From: CAVPJC01 sp963705155
GTDB lineage: Bacteria > Chloroflexota > Anaerolineae > Anaerolineales > UBA4823
Direction of reading: 5' to 3'
Length of the DNA stretch: 64,000 nucleotides
NCBI GenBank assembly: GCA_963705155.1
Contig: CAVPJC010000019.1
Span: 1 to 64,000, forward strand
This document shows, piece by piece, positions 58,454-64,000 of the stretch. Under the pieces are notes generated by a model, which searched no databases, was not told the DNA's origin, and saw only the letters and a program-made list of their open reading frames with translations. A program made the translations under genes and the position numbers. How positions within the stretch are numbered: the stretch's first letter is position 1; every line of letters begins with the position of its first letter.

Positions 58454-59866
58454 GATTGGCCTCCCTGCTCATCATCGGAGGCCGGCAGTTCCGGCGTGTC
58501 TGGCGGTGGTGGTTCGAGCGAGTCGTCTGCCCTGGCGTCTGCGGAAGGCGCTGGCGAAGGCGCTGGCGAAGGCGCATCGATGGAGCCGGCGGCGCCGGTT
58601 TCTCCAGGCGGCGTTGGTGAAGGCGGCTTATTCGTGTCGTTGGTTTTGGCTTCTTCTGAAAGCGCTTCTCCCGCCGGACTGCTTTTGCTGATGCCCTTGC
58701 GGGTTGTTTTTAACAGCCGCCCGGTGTACCTTTTATTCAGGTCCAGCGCAACCAGCAAAGCCATACCGCCCAGTACCGTGGGGATGAGAAATTTGTAAAA
58801 CAGGTTCACGTAATAGACAATCGGGTTTTTATCCGGCGAGGGGATGTAGTGCGACATCCAGGCCGTAGGAAAATTGGGGGTGGCATCCGGGTGGCACACC
58901 TGGCAGCGCGCCAGCAGGTTCTCACGCACCAACAGACCCTTCTGTGGGTCATCGGCGCGGGCGATGTCGTGAATCCCATGGCAGTCGTAGCAAACCGGCT
59001 TGTTGGTTTCGGCGTCCGGCGAGGTTTTCTCAAACAGGGTCACGGTGGTGCCGTGAAAATCGGAAACATAGGTGCTGAGCACCTCGGTTGAGATGCCGTA
59101 TTTTGCCATGATGGTTTTATCGGTGTGGCAGCGGGCGCACATCTGCGGCGAAGCCAGGCGAAAGCCGGCCGTGGTGGGGTTTTCGATATTGTGCACGCCG
59201 TGACAGTCGATGCAGGTGGGCACGTCCAGGTTGCCCTCGTCGATCATGGCTGAACCATGCACGCTTTCTTTGTATTTCTCGTAAATTTCGCTGTGGCATT
59301 TGGAGCAGGTGGCTGCCACCCACACGCGTGCATCCGGCAGAATTTTATGGGTGACCGGGTCATTCAACCGCCGCACGGCATGGGCAGAGTGGCAGTCGGT
59401 GCACACGGCGGCTTCGCGTTGCCCGCCTGTCAGGGCGGTGGCATGTACGCTGTCCTGGGCCAGCTCGTACTGGTGCTGGTGGCAGCCCTGGCAGGCCGTG
59501 TTGAGTTTCAGGGTGGCGTCGCGCAGATCGATGGCCTGGAAGGCCGGGTGGGGGTAATTCCCCACCGTGCGGTGGCACTGCACGCAGGCATAGCCCTGGC
59601 TGCCATGGATGGAGGCGTTGTACTCCTCAGCCGGCACATACAGATCCAGCAAATCGCCGAATTCCAGGATGTAGGGTGAACCCGGCTGGCCGTGGCAGGC
59701 CAGGCAGACTTCATTGCTGATGGACAGGCGTGGGTCGGGGGTCGGGGTTGGCTGAGACGCGCGCAGTCTGCGCGGCAGGAGCGGCCAACACGCTGGCTGT
59801 GGAGGTGAGCCAAACGATACACGCAAGGAGTGCAAACCCCAGCAGGGGCAGATAGCGGCGCGGCAT
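58450..59866 (-). CDS. Nonahaem cytochrome c with C-terminal membrane anchor, frameshifted
   Basis: About 470 residues. A signal peptide (LLGFALLACIVWLTSTASVL) precedes nine CxxCH haem-binding sites: CLACH, CVQCH, CQGCH, CTDCH, CSKCH, CIDCH, CARCH, CYDCH, CQVCH. One C-terminal helix (LIPTVLGGMALLVALDLNKR) anchors the protein. A ~100-residue cytoplasmic tail is rich in Pro/Ala/Ser/Asp with APSPAPSPAPS repeats. A frame change lies near 59765. The ATG overlaps the stop of the upstream cytochrome b gene (TAATG). It probably carries electrons between the membrane module and an exterior partner. Confidence 0.9.
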
Positions 59867-60603
59867 TATCGTTCCCCTCCTGTTTGGGCCTGCCCGGCAG
59901 GCTCGCCGGTCTGGCGTTCATACTCCAGCGGGTGATAGTTGCGGGTGTCTTTCTCGTTTAACCAGCCGGTAAAGATACTCAGGTTGAGCCGCTCGAAATG
60001 CACATGGTAGAAATGCCAGATCAGGATAAATACCGCCGTGGCGACCGCCTCGCTGGAATGCGCCAGCTTGGCGGCGGGGATCATCCCACCCGGAAAGACC
60101 CGGGTGAAGGCCACCGGGAACCAGAGGATAAACCCGCTGAAACCCATGATGACGAGGGCAAAAAATATGAACCAGTAGGTGAACTTCTGTTCAAAGTTGT
60201 ACTTGCCAAATTTGGGTTTGTGATCCGTCAAAAAGAGCAGGTAACGCCCCATCTGGAAGGCATCGCGCACATCCTGCAGCGTCGGGAGCATCTCGCCAGA
60301 GAGACGGCGCCGGCTGAGCTGGTAGAGCGCCAGGCCAATATGATACACGCCCAGCAGGGTGAGCAGGATGGCGGCGGCATGATGGATGTTTTGCAGGGTA
60401 TACAACCGCTCGGGCGTCGATAGGATTTGCTGGCTCCATTCGGCGGTGCGATATTTTTGCGGCAGCCCGGTGAGCAGAAGCGCCCCCACACAAACCAGTA
60501 AGATGAGGTGTTCCCAGCGTTGGGCCCTGGTAAAGCGCGGCAGCGTGCGCAGCAGGCTGACGCCATTTTCAGCCGGCGTTTCTGCAGGTGTCGTTACGCT
60601 CAT
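59866..60603 (-). CDS. Cytochrome b561-like membrane subunit
   Basis: Intact 245-residue protein with four helices, homologous to the b-type half of the fused cytochrome at 57-58 kb. Shared phrases include ITGLPQKY/LTGLPQKY and FYHVHFERLNLSIFTGWL. Histidine ligands lie in LYTLQNIHHAAAILLTLLGV and in AVFILIWHFYHVHF. It sits between two nonahaem cytochrome genes and overlaps both by a few bases. It most likely connects them to the menaquinone pool. Confidence 0.9.
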   Translation of the reverse strand: MSVTTPAETPAENGVSLLRTLPRFTRAQRWEHLILLVCVGALLLTGLPQKYRTAEWSQQILSTPERLYTLQNIHHAAAILLTLLGVYHIGLALYQLSRRRLSGEMLPTLQDVRDAFQMGRYLLFLTDHKPKFGKYNFEQKFTYWFIFFALVIMGFSGFILWFPVAFTRVFPGGMIPAAKLAHSSEAVATAVFILIWHFYHVHFERLNLSIFTGWLNEKDTRNYHPLEYERQTGEPAGQAQTGGER

Positions 60604-61701
60604 TTCGAAATACTCCTTCTGATCCGGCTGGCTGTGGACCGGATGATTTGCAGCACCACATAAAGGATGGACAGCCAGAGTACAAAGGGTGAAAAGCTGG
60701 AGTAAAACGCCTGGGTGTAAAAAACAAAGGGTGTGCGCTCCAGACTGACTTCATTGTGCCCCGTCCAGGCGCCCGCCCAGTTGGGTCCGGCGGTGGGGTG
60801 GCACTTCTGACAGGTGCCCAGCAGGTTTGCAGCGTTCACCACGGGAAGCAGGATCATCCGTCTTGCGAATATCGTGGATCCCGTGGCAGTCGGAGCAGAT
60901 GGCGCTGTTATGCCAGATGGTGGGCCAGCGTGATTTGTACACAGAAACATCCACCCCGTGCCAGGAGAGCTGGTACAGGTCATAGACGTTGGCGGGCAGG
61001 TTGTACTTGCCCATCAGCGCAGGGTCAGCATGACAGCCGGCGCACAGGTCGGGTTCGGCGATGCGGAACTGTTCGGTGCGTGGATCCTGGATGTTGTGCA
61101 CGCCATGACAATCGGTGCACACGGGCACGTCGGGGTTGTTCTCCTGGATCAGGGCGCCGCCGTGAACGCTGTCTTTGTACTGGTTGAAGATTTCGGTATG
61201 GCACTGACCGCAGGTTTCGGATACGAGGCTGCGGGGTTCATCGGGAGTTTGCACATCATGTGCGCCATGGCAGTCGGTGCAGATCGGCGCATCCAGGTTG
61301 CCCTGCTCGGCAGCCTGGGCATGCATGCTATCCAGGGTCTTATCGTAGTTTTCGGAGTGGCATTTGCGGCAGGTCAGGTAATAAGCCCGCGCCAGCTCCC
61401 GGCGGGAATTGTACTTTTGCTCGGGGTGGGGGTAGGTGTGGATATCGGCGTGGCAGGCGCTGCACTCCAACCCCACCTGGCCATGCACCGAGTTTTGCAG
61501 CATCTCGGGCGGGATATGCAGCGAGAGGATTTCGCCATCCGGCAAAGTCAGGCTGGCATTGGGGTTTGAATGGCAGCCCAGGCAGTATTCAGAAGTGGTC
61601 TGCGCCCGCGCCGGGAACGCCCCGGTCAAACTGGCAAGCAAAACCAGGCATGCTGCAGCCAGGCAGAGCGGCAGGTGAATTTTAATTTCAGGCTTTCCCA
61701 T
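60600..61701 (-). CDS. Nonahaem cytochrome c with C-terminal membrane anchor (second copy), frameshifted
   Basis: About 365 residues. A signal peptide (LCLAAACLVLLASLTGAFPA) precedes nine CxxCH sites: CLGCH, CSACH, CRKCH, CTDCH, CGQCH, CTDCH, CAGCH, CSDCH, CQKCH. A final helix (SFSPFVLWLSILYVVLQII) anchors the protein, with no long cytoplasmic tail. A frame change lies near 60850. It is a paralogue of the neighbouring nonahaem cytochrome (shared DCHGVHNI, DCHGIHDI). It overlaps the small upstream membrane gene and the downstream cytochrome b (ATGA). Confidence 0.9.
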
Positions 61702-61906
61702 GCGCCACGCCTCCTGTGTTGTTGGGTTTGTCCTTCTCGGTTGCGTTGTTGCCGTTATCCCAGCCGGGTGGCGGCGGGGGCGGCGGCTGGATGAAGCCCA
61801 GCTTCTTGAGCAGGTAAGAAACACCCAACATTGCCAGGAGCGGCACGACGCACCTCAAGATAAAAAACAGGCCTACCAGCAGAGGGTTGGCTTCAACTCT
61901 ATCCAT
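61688..61906 (-). CDS. Small single-helix membrane protein of the respiratory operon
   Basis: Intact 72-residue protein. One helix (LLVGLFFILRCVVPLLAMLG) is followed by a Pro-rich segment (seven prolines in a row) and a polar tail. It overlaps the nonahaem gene start by 14 bases. By position it resembles the tiny membrane subunit (HmcD-like) of transmembrane redox complexes; there is no sequence proof. Confidence 0.65.
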   Translation of the reverse strand: MDRVEANPLLVGLFFILRCVVPLLAMLGVSYLLKKLGFIQPPPPPPPGWDNGNNATEKDKPNNTGGVAHGKA

Positions 61907-62117
61907 GCGATTTTCTCCAGGATCGGATGCCAGGTCTCCGAAAAAGCATCTGGCTCATGCATCGCAGAAAATTTGCACCCGCGTAAAGGATGATGATGTG
62001 TATTATACCCCGCCTGAATGACCAGCGCATACAATAAAATTGGATGTGACCGGCGCAGGCTGCGCAGGCCACATCCAGGGATGCATCTTCTGTCCCCCGC
62101 AATCCGGGGGTGATTTG
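61907..62117. other. 210-base gap inside the respiratory cluster
   Basis: No gene seen. It could hold a promoter for the downstream cytochrome genes; the stretch CGCATACAATAAAATTGGAT (around 62025-62045) is AT-rich, but I could not fix a convincing promoter. Confidence 0.35.
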
Positions 62118-63345
62118 TTAGTGCTCTTCTTTGGGGAAGAGCGGCAGGAAGCGGATGCCCAGGGTGAGCATCATCAAGGCGTACCCGATAATGCCCAGGC
62201 CCACCCCCCATTCCACCAGGCTGGGGAAGTAATCTCCGGCAGGCAGCTGGTACAGGGTTCCGGGAGAATAGGCGACGGGTACGAACAACCCCGAAACGGT
62301 GACGTTCCAGCGATTGACGATAATGCCGATCATGGCGCAGATCGTCCCGAACACCAGAAGGGTTGGCCGCCGGTTATAGCGCGGCACCAGGAAAAGGATC
62401 ACCGGTATCAAGATACCGATAAAGATCTCGCCCACCCAGAAACCGAAATTGTAGGGGGTGTGATCGCGCAGCAGTAGCAGGGCTTCATTCACAGCCGGGG
62501 TTCGCCCGTAATAGGTGACCGCTGCCAGATCCCAGAACTTGATGTAGCCATAGACCAGCAGGCCCAGGCCGCTGAAGCGGGCGATGGTGAGCAGAATGTC
62601 ATGGGCACCGTGCGTTTGGCGGTGATCCACTCGATCACAAAAGCCATCGCCATGGTCAGTGCCGGGCCGACCGCAACCGCTGAAAGGATGAACATGATCG
62701 GCATGCTGGGCTTGAACCAGATGGGCCGGGATTTGACGATGCCGTAGGTGGCGCCCAGCGAGGATTGGTGCAGCAGCGAGATCCCAAACCCAGCACAGCC
62801 AGGAGCGGCGCCAGCGGTGCAGGCCGTGGGCGAATCGCCGCAGCCAGGGCCAGCGGTCGAAGAAGCGCGCTTCGGAGATAACCGGCAGCAAATTCGATGA
62901 CCATGATAGTCAGATAGATGGTGATGCACCAGGTGATTTCCCACAGCACCGAGTGAACATTCCAGAATACCCAGGGGTGCCAGAAGCGATCCGGGCGGCC
63001 GATATCCATGACCAGCGTCAGCAGGGCCGAGGTGTAGCCGATGAAGCCGACAAATACCGCCAGGCGCACGATGGGCTGGAAGCGCTTGATGCCGAAGATG
63101 TACACCACCGCCGAAAGGGTGAAGGCGCCGGCGCCCAGGGCAATGGATGACAGGTCGATGGTGATCCACAGCCCCCAGGGCACCAGGTCGGTCATATTGG
63201 TGATGCCCAGGCCATGCACGAAAGACGTGGATGGCGCCGACCAGGCCGATCAGCAGGCAGCAAGCCAATGAAGCGCCAGCCAGGCGAGAAACCGGGAGTG
63301 AGGCGTTTGAAGAGGTTTTTTGCGCTCGAGTGATGCCGATGCCAT
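62118..63345 (-). CDS. nrfD: NrfD/HybB/PsrC-type quinone-interacting membrane subunit, frameshifted
   Basis: About 410 residues and eight to ten helices. The start (MASASLER) is followed, after a shift near 63310, by HGLGITNMTDLVPWGLWIT, which contains the family's conserved W-G-x-W segment. SALLTLVMDIGRPDRFWHP is the classic NrfD GRP motif; YGRTPAVNEALLLLRDHTPY and PKEEH close it. Further shifts lie near 63230, 62880 and 62600. It exchanges electrons and protons with menaquinone and pairs with the ferredoxin-like subunit just upstream (1-base gap). Confidence 0.87.
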
Positions 63346-63346
63346 G

Positions 63347-64000
63347 TTACAGGCCCTCCTTCGGCGGGATGTAGTAGACATTGGGCTCGGTGCCCAGCTC
63401 TTCGCGCAGGCGGATGGTGGCGATTATTGGCGATCAGCTGTGATACATGGCTTTGCGGGTCGTTGAGGTCGCCAAAGATGCGGGCGCTCACCGGGCAGAT
63501 GTTGACGCAGGCCGGAGTGGCTTCGCGGTCCACGCCGGGGGTCCAGGCCCGTTCTTCAGCCCGTCGTCGATGCGGTGGAGGCAGAAGGTGCATTTTTCCA
63601 CCACGCCTCGCGGCCGCTGGGCCACTTCGGCAATGCCCCAGGTGGGCACGTAGGGGTTCTACATCGGTGCGGCGCTTCCCAATTGAACTGCGCGGGCGTC
63701 GTATGGGCAGGCCACTTCACAGTAGCGGCAGCCGATGCAGCGGTCGTAATCCATGATCACCAGGCCATCCTCGCGGTGGTAGGTGGCTTTCACCGGGCAA
63801 ACTTCCACGCAGGGGGCATCCTGGCAGTGCAGGCAGGGACGGGTGAAGATAGAAATCGTGCCCGCCGGTGGTTTGTTCGGCGACGACGATGTTCCAGGGC
63901 GTGTCGATCTGCACATCATTGGTCGCCGAGCAGGCGCGCATGGCAGTATTCGCAGCCGATGCAATTGTCCAGGTTGATGACCATCGCCCCAGTGATGGGT
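63347..64000 (-). CDS. 4Fe-4S ferredoxin-type electron-transfer subunit (HybA/PsrB/DmsB type), 5' partial, frameshifted
   Basis: The visible part carries four cysteine clusters: CIGCEYC at the edge, CLHCQDAPCVEVCP, CIGCRYCEVACPYDAR and CVNICP with an upstream KCTFCLHR. So up to four [4Fe-4S] clusters are expected. The end, VYYIPPKEGL with TAA at 63347, immediately precedes the NrfD start. Frame changes lie near 63930, 63865, 63670, 63575 and 63430. A TAT-signal or catalytic molybdenum subunit may lie further upstream outside the window. Confidence 0.85.

Overview
The window looks like a piece of a metagenome-derived Chloroflexota genome, most likely Anaerolineae from about 5.05 kb onward. The reasons are high GC, Thr/Pro 'TPTP' linkers in secreted proteins, DUF5667/DUF5666 proteins with Asn/Asp-rich tails, YhfC-type proteases, and NrfD/multihaem cytochrome clusters. 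Very many genes are broken by single-base frameshifts, mostly at G/C runs, while both halves of each protein stay well conserved. I read most of these as sequence errors and give whole-gene spans. The first ~5.05 kb (molybdopterin oxidoreductase, zinc alcohol dehydrogenase, crotonase, thiolase 3' end) is probably a different piece of DNA: a thiolase fragment is spliced directly into the catalytic domain end of a Ser/Thr kinase at ~5.05 kb, which looks like a contig chimera.

Layout: 5-7 kb Ser/Thr kinase (cut) and GAF-SpoIIE phosphatase; 7-10.5 kb sulfurtransferase, TolB-like lipoprotein, zinc-ribbon membrane protein; 10.5-13.6 kb NatAB-type ABC exporter, decayed integrase, YhfC protease; 13.9-18.8 kb two tandem proteins joining an ECF-sigma-like domain, a membrane helix and extracytoplasmic LolA/RseB-like and propeller domains (a third relative lies at 52.7 kb); 18.8-22.7 kb CBS protein and a pyruvate/2-oxoacid dehydrogenase E1a-E1b-E2 operon; 22.8-27.3 kb a TetR-controlled cassette of a rifampin-phosphotransferase-like enzyme and an MFS exporter with a clear operator; 27.3-32 kb membrane proteins and an ECF sigma/DUF5667 pair; 32-36.4 kb a PadR-led operon; 36.5-42 kb PII-like protein with a cation/proton antiporter, CrtI-like oxidoreductase, rhodanese lipoprotein; 42.4-47 kb MacB-like ABC exporter, small secreted protein, MATE pump, FmdB protein; 47.4-50.7 kb a sulfur operon (ArsR, SQR-like, DUF1641, TusE/DsrC-like, DsrE2); 50.8-52.5 kb adenine deaminase; 54.6-64 kb a minus-strand respiratory operon (ferredoxin subunit, NrfD subunit, two nonahaem cytochrome c/cytochrome b modules) ending in a two-component system.

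The most interesting items are the sigma-like/transmembrane/sensor family (one member carrying a C39-like domain whose catalytic Cys and His are replaced), the duplicated nonahaem cytochrome/cytochrome b modules attached to an Hmc-like core, the TetR cassette with two matching operators, two probable leaderless transcripts, and several palindromic repeats including a solitary CRISPR-like repeat. Nothing here has been checked against a database; families are named from motifs and remembered family architecture.
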